Assembly: GCF_039544265.1 (NCBI RefSeq)
Contig: NZ_BAABLI010000016.1
Location: 62,001 to 126,000, forward strand
DNA from: Corallincola platygyrae
GTDB lineage: Bacteria > Pseudomonadota > Gammaproteobacteria > Enterobacterales > Neiellaceae
Reading direction: 5' to 3'
DNA: 64,000 nt
Shown piece after piece: positions 52,951 to 61,410 of this stretch; position 1 is the first letter of the stretch; each line of letters starts with the position of its first letter. Below the pieces are notes generated by a model. It did no database searches. It saw only the letters and a program-made list of their open reading frames with translations, and was not told the origin of the DNA. The position numbers were made by a program, and so were the translations under genes.

Positions 52951-52990
52951 TTGCATATGCACATTATTGCTTATAATCGTGCAAAAGCAA
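52951..52990. promoter_or_regulatory. Inverted-repeat operator of the RES-Xre operon
   Basis: TTGCATATGCAC (52951-52962) and GTGCAAAAGCAA (52979-52990) are inverted repeats matching at 10 of 12 positions, separated by 16 bases that include a TATAAT-like stretch. They begin 14 bases upstream of the antitoxin ATG, so antitoxin binding would cover the promoter. Confidence 0.6.
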
Positions 52991-52992
52991 CT

Positions 52993-54873
52993 TTAATCAT
53001 GTCGCCAGTCTTGGAAAAATTGCTGAATGTTGATGCTGAGTATCTCACCGCCCTTAGCATCCAAGAACAGCTCCACTTTGCCTTGCTCTATTCGCTGAGT
53101 CTGGCCCGTAAAAAGTGAGGTTGCATCCCCGTCGGTAACCAAGGGGAACAGATCTACAAGCAGCTGCCTGGATTCAACATCATTTCGGTTAATGCCAGAT
53201 ATGATCAGGCTGTGCTGGTCGATTCGTGCAAACAGATAGCAATCCTGCTCTGCCATTAGCGGCAGAAAACCGCCCTGGCGCAAAGCGGGGTGTGCTAAAC
53301 GCAGCCGGATCATTTGTTGGTAATAACCATACCAAGGGTTTTCCGTGTGATAGACGCCTGATTCAACCTCGAGTTCAGACCAGGGCAGAGTGCGTCGACC
53401 AGTGATCTCATTGTCTGCTGAAAGGCCCAGTTCATCACCGTAAAGAAGACAGGGCATGCCGGGGTAGGTAAACAGCATCTGTATTCCCAATTTTACTTTG
53501 CTCTCATCATGGCCGCATAACGAAATAAAGCGGGCGGTGTCGGTACCATTGAGCAGGTTTAGCTGGCTAAGCTGATGATTGATACTGTTTTGCATCCGGC
53601 TCAATTTCAGCCAGGTTTCCATATCTGATGCGTCGGTAGTTATCTGCTCGCCCGCTACATCTTTGCCGGTAAGAAATGCCCACAGGGGCAGGGTGAATCC
53701 AAAGTAATTCATTACCCCGTCTTCGGCGCCACTCTGCAGCCATGCGGATGCGTCCCCCCAATGTTCGCCAATCAAGCAAGCGTCTGGTTTGTTATGACGA
53801 ATGGCGTCTCCCATGGCTTTGACCAGTTCTGCATTGCCCTCTGCACTCTCGCCACGACCTATCATTTGAGCCACATCCAACCGCCAGCCATCAATTTCGT
53901 AAGGTGGTTTTAACCAACGGATAAGGGCGCTGCCCTGTTGACGAAAGATGAGATCGCATAACTTATCACTATGGTAATTGAGAACCGGTAGTGAGCGATG
54001 ACCTTTCCAATCGACATAACTTTCCGCTTCATCGCTGTGGAAGGTATAGAACTCTCTGAATAGAGAGGTTGGCGATTGGTAAGCGCCGTTTGTGGGATGT
54101 TTGCCCCAGCGGTTAAACCAAGGATGATTGTCCCCAGTATGGTTTACGACAGCGTCCAGCATGATCTTCATGCCTCGCTGATGAAGCGACTCACAAAGGC
54201 TTGCAAATGCACCATTGCCACCCAGGTGAGGGGCAACCGTGTCGTAAGAGTCTGGGTTGTACTTGTGTACGCTTGCGCTGGTAAATATGGGATTTAGCGA
54301 GAGTGCCGTGATCCCCATTTGCTGCAGGTAATCCAGCCTATCTTCGATACCCTTTAAATCACCCCCATAAAACTCCAACCCGGGACGATTCTGACCTGGA
54401 ACATGCTCCCAGGGTAGCGCTTTGACCGGAAGCCCCTGGTACTCAAACTCACCGCTTTTGACATTGGTCTCCGGATCGCCACAGGCAAAGCGATCAGGGA
54501 AGATCTGATACCAGACCTGCTCTCTCATCCAATGAGCTGGCCCAGCGTTATGCAGGTACCTGAATTGCAGTTGTCTTGCCGGCGGGTGCGGCGTCTCGCC
54601 AGCCGCAGAAAGCCAAACTAGCCGGCTTCCTTGCAGGCATTTGAAGCTGTATAGGTTGAGTGAAGCGGCCGGGTTCAGAGGTAACAAACCATGCCATAAG
54701 GTACCGTTTGGCAAGGACTTAGGAGATAGTTCCACAAGGTACTCTTCGTTATTGGGCTCTGCGCGGAGCCAAACTTTCGACAAGACCTGACGACTAAAAA
54801 GGCGAATGATGGCCTGGTCGATATCAGTTTCAACGAATGGGGCAATTTCTACGTGCAGCAGTGATGGGAGCAT
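52993..54873 (-). CDS. malZ: Maltodextrin glucosidase, MalZ-like (GH13)
   Basis: Cytoplasmic enzyme that removes glucose from maltodextrins. The 626-residue protein lacks a signal peptide and has an N-terminal beta-sandwich (CBM34-like, residues ~1-115) before the TIM barrel. Catalytic residues are Asp333 in GWRLDVAQM, Glu370 in LIGEHWGDA and Asp456 in SLCGHDESK. WLFTWPG-like (MLFTYPGMPCLLYGDELGL) sequence follows. Similarity to E. coli MalZ is strong around all three sites; neopullulanase-type activity cannot be excluded. A perfect palindrome lies 58 bases upstream of the ATG and the MalT-like gene beyond it. Confidence 0.9.
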   Translation of the reverse strand: MLPSLLHVEIAPFVETDIDQAIIRLFSRQVLSKVWLRAEPNNEEYLVELSPKSLPNGTLWHGLLPLNPAASLNLYSFKCLQGSRLVWLSAAGETPHPPARQLQFRYLHNAGPAHWMREQVWYQIFPDRFACGDPETNVKSGEFEYQGLPVKALPWEHVPGQNRPGLEFYGGDLKGIEDRLDYLQQMGITALSLNPIFTSASVHKYNPDSYDTVAPHLGGNGAFASLCESLHQRGMKIMLDAVVNHTGDNHPWFNRWGKHPTNGAYQSPTSLFREFYTFHSDEAESYVDWKGHRSLPVLNYHSDKLCDLIFRQQGSALIRWLKPPYEIDGWRLDVAQMIGRGESAEGNAELVKAMGDAIRHNKPDACLIGEHWGDASAWLQSGAEDGVMNYFGFTLPLWAFLTGKDVAGEQITTDASDMETWLKLSRMQNSINHQLSQLNLLNGTDTARFISLCGHDESKVKLGIQMLFTYPGMPCLLYGDELGLSADNEITGRRTLPWSELEVESGVYHTENPWYGYYQQMIRLRLAHPALRQGGFLPLMAEQDCYLFARIDQHSLIISGINRNDVESRQLLVDLFPLVTDGDATSLFTGQTQRIEQGKVELFLDAKGGEILSINIQQFFQDWRHD

Positions 54874-54930
54874 GGGATATCTACCTACGTAATCGTCTCA
54901 CTCCGAATGCTATTGCGGTTCACAGGGCGG

Positions 54931-54955
54931 ATCTTCCACCCTTGGGGTGGAAGAT
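54931..54955. promoter_or_regulatory. Palindrome upstream of malZ (mal-region site 1)
   Basis: ATCTTCCACCC-TTG-GGGTGGAAGAT: perfect 11-bp arms with a 3-base centre. It lies in the 96-base gap between the regulator stop and the malZ start. No T-run follows on either strand, so an operator or RNA element is more likely than a terminator. Its core, TTCCACCC-N3-GGGTGGAA, is repeated upstream of the regulator gene. Confidence 0.65.
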
Positions 54956-54969
54956 CTGTTTGCAGCGGG

Positions 54970-57519
54970 TCAATAAGTTGAAGCTGACTGCTGTCGACTT
55001 AGTCTGACTGCCTCCGCTTTAGCTTCGGCGCGATTATTCAGATCGAGTTTGTTGTAGATGTGGTTGATGTGGCTTTTGACCGTCGACAGTGCGACGTGCA
55101 TCTGTGCGGCAATCTGATCATTGCTGTAGCCTTTCCCGATACCCTGCAGCACCCGCCACTCTTTCTTTGTCAGTCTGGGATCCGGAGAGGACAAAGTCTT
55201 GGCTACCTTGATGGCTGGCACTTGCGATAAAAGAGAGTTCAGTCTGGAAAAAGCGTCTAATACAGAAGGGGTAGCGGCAAAGTCGGACGGAATTTTTTGC
55301 CATCGGTTGGCATAGGATGGGCCTAACACCAAGGCATCCCAGAGATAGCCACCTTTCAGCCATTGACCTAGTTGGGCACAACAAGTTTTATCGTTTTCTG
55401 GCTTGCTCAGTTGCACCATCCAAGTCAGTTGTTGTGCGAGGAGTGTGGCCCCTTTTTGCTGCCAATAACTAGCTTGAGACTCAACGCTGCCAGGCAGCTG
55501 GTGGTTGGATAGCAGGCAATGTCTGACAAAAAGCAGATTGTCATAGCCATCATGAAGATCAACCGGCTGTTTGTGCCAGCTGAGCCACTTCTTCAGTCTC
55601 GCCAGGCCTTCCGTATCGCCCTGCCAGTGATAAGCCATTTGCAGTGCACTGTGAGCACGAAAACGCCAACGCCTGCAGGTAAAATCCTGACTTAATCGTT
55701 GCTCCATTTTTTCTATCAGATCCTGGCAGGGCTCACCTTGTAGCACGGCTAATACCAAGGCCCAGGTCTGGTTTGCAAACAGCCAATAGTCTCCACGGGG
55801 CTTTTGTGTCTTGTTGGCGCTGGCTAGCAGGTTCCTGGCATCTGCCAGTTGCCCCTGTCGGATGGCTAACTCCAACCGGGTTCTTACGATGGCGTCAAAG
55901 GTAAAATCGTCGATTAAGTTGTGCTGAGTCGCCAGTGTATCCGCCTGTTCGGCGAATCGATTGGCGCTGGCCATATCCGCTTTCAGCATGGCGGCATTGG
56001 ATTGTCGGATGCTGGCTGCCAGTGCGATATGAAATTGTCGTTCGGTAATCGCCAGGGGCGCGACATCTCGAAGCTGTTTATGTGCCGATCCAATGTCACC
56101 CAGCCACATCAGAGACATCGCTCGGGTAAACATGGCGGACATAAGGTCATGGGGGGAGGTTAAATCTTGCAGCGCTTGTTCAGAAAGGCTCAGTGCCTCT
56201 TCAAGCAGATCAAATTGATAAACCGTTTCCGCTTGCAGCGCGGTTAAGCGTGCCAGTTGCAGAGGTTGCCAGGTCAGGGTATCCAACTGTTTTTGCCACT
56301 GATTACTGGCGCCGCTATCTTTCTCTCCCTCCAGAATCAGCCAGCCTTGCAGCAGGGCAATTTCTGGGTTGTTTTTACGCTGCCTTTCCGACAAAAGAGA
56401 GAGTAAATCGCTTAGCTCACTGTAGCGGGCATGATGAAACGCATCCCATCCAAACTTCAGCAGCCACTCTTGCGCCATCACTGGGCTATTAAGCTCCCGC
56501 ACAATCTGGGCGGACATCTTGCGGTCGCTCTCTTTCATCAGGGCTCTGCATGCTGCATGCAGGGAAAGAGTCAGTCGTTCAGGTGAATGCTTTGCGAGAT
56601 AGTGTTTATAGGTTTGCCTGAAGAACGGCACAAAACAGAAGCGGTCTGCTTGTTTGTATAAAAAGAGTTGCTGTTGCAGCAGTGCGTTTAATTGGTATTG
56701 CAGCTCCGTTCTGGGAAACAATGAATAGGCTGTTTCTAACTTGAATTCTGGCAGTGAGATTAAGCCAAGCAGCAGCTCTTTAAGGTCATGACTCAGCGGT
56801 TCAATGTTTTCCTGTACCAGATAGTCCGCCAGATTAATGCCCAAAAGCGTGAGTGATTCAGGTGTTAACTGGTCACCTGCAGTCAGGCGCCTATGCAGCA
56901 TTCGCCAAGGGGCAGGCCATCCCTGCAATGCGGTTTGGTATTGCGCTATCTGTTCAGGATTTAGCTGGTTTGGTAAGTCCGCCAGCAGCTGCTGAAGCTG
57001 TTTGTCTTTTAGTTCCAATGACAGCCGCGTTATCCAACGTACCTGACCACTCATTTCATAGGCGGCTAGCAATTCACTATGGTGATGGTGTGATGCTATG
57101 ACGGAAGTGAGTAGGGGGTGTTCTAGCAGCAGTTTGATTAGCTCGATAGCGTGTTTATCAATGTGGTGCAGGTTATCAATGACCAGGAGTGTAGGCTTTT
57201 TCAGTTGCTTTAGTTGGTTTTGAAGCAGTGTCAGCAATCGGTCGACCGAAACACCAGAAAGCTCCTCAGCTGAGTAATCGCCAGTCAAGTCCAGGGTTTC
57301 GACCAGTTTGCAGAATAGGGCGACTGGTGAGTTTTGCTCAGGTTGGAGAGTAAGCCAGAATTTATCGCCAGTGTGTTGCTGATACCAGTGTTGCGCCAGG
57401 CATGTTTTTCCGTACCCGGTTGGTGCCTGCAAAACAACCAATCGCTCTTTGGGTTTTTTATCCAGTCCTTTGGGCGGCTGCCATAAAGAGTCTTGGTGCA
57501 CTTGGTCCATGGTCTCCAT
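54970..57519 (-). CDS. malT: MalT-like LuxR-family (LAL/STAND ATPase) transcription activator
   Basis: An 849-residue regulator (E. coli MalT has 901). The N terminus has Walker A APTGYGKTCLAQ near residue 35-45 and the Walker B strand TLLVIDNLHHIDKH near residue 115, the ATPase of MalT-type STAND proteins. The middle is helical TPR-like repeats, which bind maltotriose in MalT. The C-terminal LuxR-type HTH (TKKEWRVLQGIGKGYSNDQI, then VALSTVKSHINHIYNKLD) aligns closely with MalT. It probably activates malZ and perhaps the outer amylases. A palindrome lies 39 bases upstream of its start. An internal ATG at 57510 is an alternative start. Confidence 0.87.
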   Translation of the reverse strand: METMDQVHQDSLWQPPKGLDKKPKERLVVLQAPTGYGKTCLAQHWYQQHTGDKFWLTLQPEQNSPVALFCKLVETLDLTGDYSAEELSGVSVDRLLTLLQNQLKQLKKPTLLVIDNLHHIDKHAIELIKLLLEHPLLTSVIASHHHHSELLAAYEMSGQVRWITRLSLELKDKQLQQLLADLPNQLNPEQIAQYQTALQGWPAPWRMLHRRLTAGDQLTPESLTLLGINLADYLVQENIEPLSHDLKELLLGLISLPEFKLETAYSLFPRTELQYQLNALLQQQLFLYKQADRFCFVPFFRQTYKHYLAKHSPERLTLSLHAACRALMKESDRKMSAQIVRELNSPVMAQEWLLKFGWDAFHHARYSELSDLLSLLSERQRKNNPEIALLQGWLILEGEKDSGASNQWQKQLDTLTWQPLQLARLTALQAETVYQFDLLEEALSLSEQALQDLTSPHDLMSAMFTRAMSLMWLGDIGSAHKQLRDVAPLAITERQFHIALAASIRQSNAAMLKADMASANRFAEQADTLATQHNLIDDFTFDAIVRTRLELAIRQGQLADARNLLASANKTQKPRGDYWLFANQTWALVLAVLQGEPCQDLIEKMEQRLSQDFTCRRWRFRAHSALQMAYHWQGDTEGLARLKKWLSWHKQPVDLHDGYDNLLFVRHCLLSNHQLPGSVESQASYWQQKGATLLAQQLTWMVQLSKPENDKTCCAQLGQWLKGGYLWDALVLGPSYANRWQKIPSDFAATPSVLDAFSRLNSLLSQVPAIKVAKTLSSPDPRLTKKEWRVLQGIGKGYSNDQIAAQMHVALSTVKSHINHIYNKLDLNNRAEAKAEAVRLSRQQSASTY

Positions 57520-57557
57520 ATTTGGTTACGTCCTGCTTAGATCCCGGCGTGATAAAA

Positions 57558-57576
57558 TTCCACCCTCAGGGTGGAA
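57558..57576. promoter_or_regulatory. Palindrome upstream of the MalT-like gene (mal-region site 2)
   Basis: TTCCACCCT-C-AGGGTGGAA: perfect 9-bp arms around one base. It shares the core TTCCACCC-N3-GGGTGGAA with the site upstream of malZ and lies 39 bases before the regulator's ATG, and 91 bases before the divergent kinase-fold gene. E. coli MalT recognises asymmetric GGGGAKGAGG-type sites, so the binding protein may be different. Confidence 0.65.
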
Positions 57577-57666
57577 GCTGATAGCGGCCTTGGTCATTAC
57601 TATGCCCACATCGGGTCTAACAAGACCATGGTAAATATCAAAAAACGATAATCTAAAGGAGTCAGC

Positions 57667-58764
57667 ATGGATCGTGAAGCCCAACGCAGACAATCGCAGC
57701 TTGATTTTGTTGCTTCTGGCCAGGATATTCTGGTCGGAAGTGAAACTTTGTTGCCATTGCCACTTTCAGAGTTAAGTCAGACCAATAAGGATTCGGACTA
57801 CGTCATCGAAACCTTTGCTGGTGGTTTAACAGCCCATGTTTACCGTATTCGTGTGAACGGTCAGGACTGGAATCTCAAGTTAAAGCGTGAACAGAGTCTG
57901 GTTAAAAACGTTGATGGACAGACTTCGTTTCTGAATGAAGTACAGCGGAGACGCGATTTCCAGTCTTTGAAAGACAAGCCAACAACAGCCGAAGCTTTTT
58001 CTCATGTGGTACCCACGGCATATGCCTCCTTCCAGGAAGGGGTGATGCTGTCGCCTTGGCTTGAGGGCGAAGTGCTAGATGAGTTCAATGAGTCGGTACT
58101 CACTCAGATCTTCGATACTGTTGTGAACTTCGAATTGAATGGCTTTATCGAGTGGGACTTGTGTCCGGGCAATATCATTTATGACGGCGAGCAGATCAGC
58201 CTGTTTGATTTTGGGTATTGTTACACCTTTAATCCTCTTACTGAGTTCAATAGCAACGGACAGTCTGCACCACTTTTCCACAGCGTTGAGCGCCTGGAAA
58301 CCCGAAATTTCTTTGGGTATCTCCTCAAAAAAGAACAGGAATGGTCTCACAAAGAGATACTGACCTTGTTTGAGCTGGAAAAACGATTGGCGCTGCAGGC
58401 TTACGAGTACAAGTACTCTGCGCTGCATAAAGCCGGAGCGGAGCAGAGCGTGCTCAGCTGGGTCGATCAGTACATCAAACGTTGGCGCAAGGCTTTGTCC
58501 ACACCTGCGGGTCTTGAAGACCTGTTTCTGGTTGAAAGCTTCCGCTCACATCTATTGGACGTACACGATGATTTGAGTGGCCAATCTTGTACGCCAATGA
58601 CGCTTAAAAGAGTGGACCGTCTTGAAGAGGTGTTGAGCGATCATTTTGGTGCCCTAAAAGCACTGGATGGTTTGTTTTTTGGTGATGAAAATCTGACTCA
58701 GTCTGAGCTGTTGACGCGCACAAAAAAACAGAAAAAAGAAGCTGTGCGATTCCAACTCGCATAA
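57667..58764 (+). CDS. Kinase-fold (aminoglycoside phosphotransferase-like) protein, unknown substrate
   Basis: A 365-residue soluble protein that reads as a small-molecule kinase. A Gly-rich loop (ETFAGGLTAHVYRIRV) near residue 50 precedes the Lys strand NLKLKRE. A hinge (VMLSPWLEGEVLD) follows near 125. The catalytic loop is EWDLCPGNIIYDG near residue 160 (Asp and Asn, but Trp where the usual His stands), and the metal site is SLFDFGYCY near 178-186. An additional helical region fills residues 230-365. AAAGGAG precedes the ATG. It is divergent from the MalT-like gene. A sugar or maltose kinase role is conceivable but not shown. Confidence 0.72.
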   Translation: MDREAQRRQSQLDFVASGQDILVGSETLLPLPLSELSQTNKDSDYVIETFAGGLTAHVYRIRVNGQDWNLKLKREQSLVKNVDGQTSFLNEVQRRRDFQSLKDKPTTAEAFSHVVPTAYASFQEGVMLSPWLEGEVLDEFNESVLTQIFDTVVNFELNGFIEWDLCPGNIIYDGEQISLFDFGYCYTFNPLTEFNSNGQSAPLFHSVERLETRNFFGYLLKKEQEWSHKEILTLFELEKRLALQAYEYKYSALHKAGAEQSVLSWVDQYIKRWRKALSTPAGLEDLFLVESFRSHLLDVHDDLSGQSCTPMTLKRVDRLEEVLSDHFGALKALDGLFFGDENLTQSELLTRTKKQKKEAVRFQLA

Positions 58765-58840
58765 TAACCACAAAGTTACGATGCCTATTGTTCAGTTCAT
58801 CTACACTGAGTGTAGTTAGCTGCAGCTCTTGAGGCGTTGG

Positions 58841-59788
58841 ATGAAGTTCTTGTGGTTGGGCTTGCTGTTGCTGTTTACCTTCGATGTTGCGGCAAAGCAA
58901 GCCCGTGTAGCCTTGATATTGATGGGGCAAACCCATGAATACTGGCATGCATTGCGGGCGGGTGCCAATGACGTCGCAAAACGGCAAGAGTTGCAGTTGC
59001 TGAATATGGATCCCCTGTACGAAAACCAATCCGACAGCCAGGAGGGATTGGTTTACCGTGCTGTTGAGATGGGAGTTGATGGTATTGTCATTGCACCTAG
59101 CGACAGCCTGATGCTGCAGGAGTCATTGAAGTATGCCATGGAGAAGGACGTTCAGGTTGTTCTTGTTGACTCTGGCTTATCTATCAATAGTGATATCCCT
59201 GTGATTGCCACAGATAACTTCGCTGCCGGGCAAGAGATGGCTAAGTTAATCAAATCTGAGAATGTCGCTGGTGGTAAAGTAGTGATATTAGGCCTGCCAA
59301 CAAAAGTGGCATCGACCTTGGCCAGGGTGGAAGGTCTGGTCTCGGAACTAAAGGGGCATGCCACAATCGCAAGGCACCACTTAGATTTGCTTTCGATAGG
59401 GGAAGCCTTTCGTGTTCTCGAGCAAATTGAATCAGACCTTTTAACTGCTGACGTGGTGTTTGCCTGTAATGAAAGTTCGACTAAGGCAATGCTTAGTTGG
59501 TACGACTCTCGCCCCAATGTGACTCCCAAATTGTATGGATTTGATATGGCCCCAACCATATTGGCAGCCCTAAAATCTAGAGAGTTAAACGCGGTCGCTG
59601 TGCAGGATCCCTATACAATGGGAGAGAAAGCTGTGACACATCTGCATTCTATGCTGCACCCACACCCCCACGGGCAGGAGCTGAAACTAGAAGGGATGAG
59701 TCCACCTTTCTATCTGGTCACTCCAAAACTGCTTGAATCGCAGAGCTACGACAAGCGTCTTAGCCGTTACCTCAAGACGACACATTAA
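58841..59788 (+). CDS. Orphan periplasmic sugar-binding protein (type I, RbsB/LacI-like)
   Basis: A 315-residue protein with signal peptide (FLWLGLLLLFTFDVAA). The mature part is a type I periplasmic-binding fold: VALILMGQTHEYWHALRAGA, AVEMGVDGIVIAPSDS, and VVLVDSGLSINSDIPVIATDNF. It resembles ribose-type binding proteins. No permease or ATPase gene lies beside it, so it may serve a distant ABC transporter or a sensor kinase. GAGG sits 6 bases before the ATG at 58841; a TTG four codons earlier is possible. Confidence 0.82.
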   Translation: MKFLWLGLLLLFTFDVAAKQARVALILMGQTHEYWHALRAGANDVAKRQELQLLNMDPLYENQSDSQEGLVYRAVEMGVDGIVIAPSDSLMLQESLKYAMEKDVQVVLVDSGLSINSDIPVIATDNFAAGQEMAKLIKSENVAGGKVVILGLPTKVASTLARVEGLVSELKGHATIARHHLDLLSIGEAFRVLEQIESDLLTADVVFACNESSTKAMLSWYDSRPNVTPKLYGFDMAPTILAALKSRELNAVAVQDPYTMGEKAVTHLHSMLHPHPHGQELKLEGMSPPFYLVTPKLLESQSYDKRLSRYLKTTH

Positions 59789-59898
59789 ACTTTTTCCTCC
59801 TTTGAAATGGTGCTCATCTCAGTGAGTGACTTTTTGTCGAGTAGTCTGGAAATCATGCTACATTCAGCCTTCATTTTTCAGCAGGTTGCTTTTTTGTC

Positions 59899-60918
59899 GT
59901 GAAGATTATCTCTAAACCTATTCCGACCAATGTAATCACCGGTTTCTTAGGCGTGGGCAAAACATCCACTATTTTGTCGCTATTGGCAAAGAAACCTGCA
60001 AATGAACGCTGGGCTGTGCTGGTCAATGAGTTTGGTGAAGTAGGGATCGACAAATCCTTAATGGCGTCATCTCAGTCGCAACAGGAGATCGCGATAAAAG
60101 AAGTGCCTGGCGGTTGCATGTGTTGTACCTCAGGGGTGCCCATGCATGTGGCATTGACGCAGCTGATACGGCAGCAAAAGCCAGATCGTCTGCTTATTGA
60201 ACCGAGCGGCTTGGGGCACCCCAAAGAGGTATTGCAGTCACTCACCAGCGATCTGTTCAAAGGGGTACTGGAGTTACGAGCAACGGTAACCTTGGTCGAC
60301 CCACGCCATCTCGACGATGAAAGGTATCGAACCCATGATACCTATATCCAACAACTGCTTGTTGCTGATCGTGTGATTGCAAACAAGATGGATCTGGCAC
60401 CTGAAGGTAGCATTTCAAAGTTAGCTGGCTACCTGGCAGAAATTGGAAACCCTGCAAAGTCGGTCAGTGAGGCTATCCAGGGGGAAGTTAAATTGGGATG
60501 GCTTGAACCGATGGCTACCGCCTTGTCGGTTGAGGAAAGCTCCGCCCCATTGATTGGTCAACAAACAAGCAGTCCAACCCCTGAGATTGATGAGAGCAAT
60601 AGCGAGCTTGAGGTAAATAGCAATGCTTTTACCCGTGAGGAGCTCGAATCTGACGGTTTTTTCAGTGTTTCATGGCGTCTGCCTGAAACATGGCAGTTTG
60701 GCTACGCCGAGTTTTTCGGCTGGTTGAATCAGTTGGCAGTAGAGAGAGTGAAAGGCGTTATTAATACCAGCAAGGGCTTGTATGCATTTAATGGTGTTAA
60801 AGGCGTAATCACCAGTTGCCCTGTAACGCAAACATTGCCTACGGCATTGGTGTTGATTGACGATAAGGCGATTGAACTAGAGCGTGTCGAACAATCGCTT
60901 ATATCGTTGTCAAAGTAG
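59899..60918 (+). CDS. yeiR: YeiR-type zinc-binding GTPase (CobW/COG0523 family)
   Basis: A 339-residue metallochaperone-type GTPase, matching E. coli YeiR from the first residues. The P-loop is GFLGVGKTS at about residues 15-23, the metal motif GGCMCC has Cys73, Cys75 and Cys76, and the guanine-specificity motif is ANKMD near residue 155. An acidic, Ser-rich linker near residue 215-240 precedes the C-terminal CobW domain (ERVKGVINTSKGLYAFNG). Related proteins insert or hand over zinc. GTG start at 59899. It is convergent with nrdG. Confidence 0.92.
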   Translation: MKIISKPIPTNVITGFLGVGKTSTILSLLAKKPANERWAVLVNEFGEVGIDKSLMASSQSQQEIAIKEVPGGCMCCTSGVPMHVALTQLIRQQKPDRLLIEPSGLGHPKEVLQSLTSDLFKGVLELRATVTLVDPRHLDDERYRTHDTYIQQLLVADRVIANKMDLAPEGSISKLAGYLAEIGNPAKSVSEAIQGEVKLGWLEPMATALSVEESSAPLIGQQTSSPTPEIDESNSELEVNSNAFTREELESDGFFSVSWRLPETWQFGYAEFFGWLNQLAVERVKGVINTSKGLYAFNGVKGVITSCPVTQTLPTALVLIDDKAIELERVEQSLISLSK

Positions 60919-60930
60919 CCGCTACACTCG

Positions 60931-61410
60931 CTAAGTTTCCGCAGAAGAACTGAGCGTGATAACTCTCTGGTTACTGCTGCCGCGCCAGGCTAGCTGAGGT
61001 GATTTCATAGTTTGTTCAAATTTACCATCCACCAATACGTCCAGATGCTGAACAACTGCTTGCTGCTCTGAACTGAGTTGTTCGTAGGTGTAACCCGTCC
61101 AACACCAGATATCTTTGTCTGGGCACTCTCTTTTTACTCGTTCAACCAAGCTCAGTACGGCTAAGAGGTTATGCGGGTGAAGCGGATCTCCACCCGATAG
61201 ACTGAGCCCCTGACGTTTAATGCGTTGGTCAGTCAGATCCGAAATGATTTTATCTTCCAGCGCTTGAGTAAAGGTGTGGCCGCTGTCGAGGCGCCAAGTA
61301 TTCTGGTTATAACAGCCTTTGCACTGATGTTCGCACCCTGAAACGAACAGGGTGCAGCGGGTGCCGGGTCCATTGACCACATCAATGGGGTGATAGGCCT
61401 GATAGTACAT
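60931..61410 (-). CDS. nrdG: Anaerobic ribonucleotide reductase activating enzyme
   Basis: Radical SAM enzyme that places the glycyl radical on NrdD. The 159-residue protein has the cluster motif CEHQCKGC (C-x3-C-x2-C) at about residues 26-33, followed by YNQNTW, then LSGGDPLHPHN near residue 72 (SAM-binding GGD/E). Its ATG overlaps the nrdD stop by one base (TAATG), so translation is coupled. Confidence 0.97.
   Translation of the reverse strand: MYYQAYHPIDVVNGPGTRCTLFVSGCEHQCKGCYNQNTWRLDSGHTFTQALEDKIISDLTDQRIKRQGLSLSGGDPLHPHNLLAVLSLVERVKRECPDKDIWCWTGYTYEQLSSEQQAVVQHLDVLVDGKFEQTMKSPQLAWRGSSNQRVITLSSSAET

Noticed and set aside
54931..54955. Terminator of the MalT-like gene
   Set aside because: The stem is perfect but no T-run follows on either strand, and the same core recurs upstream of the regulator gene.
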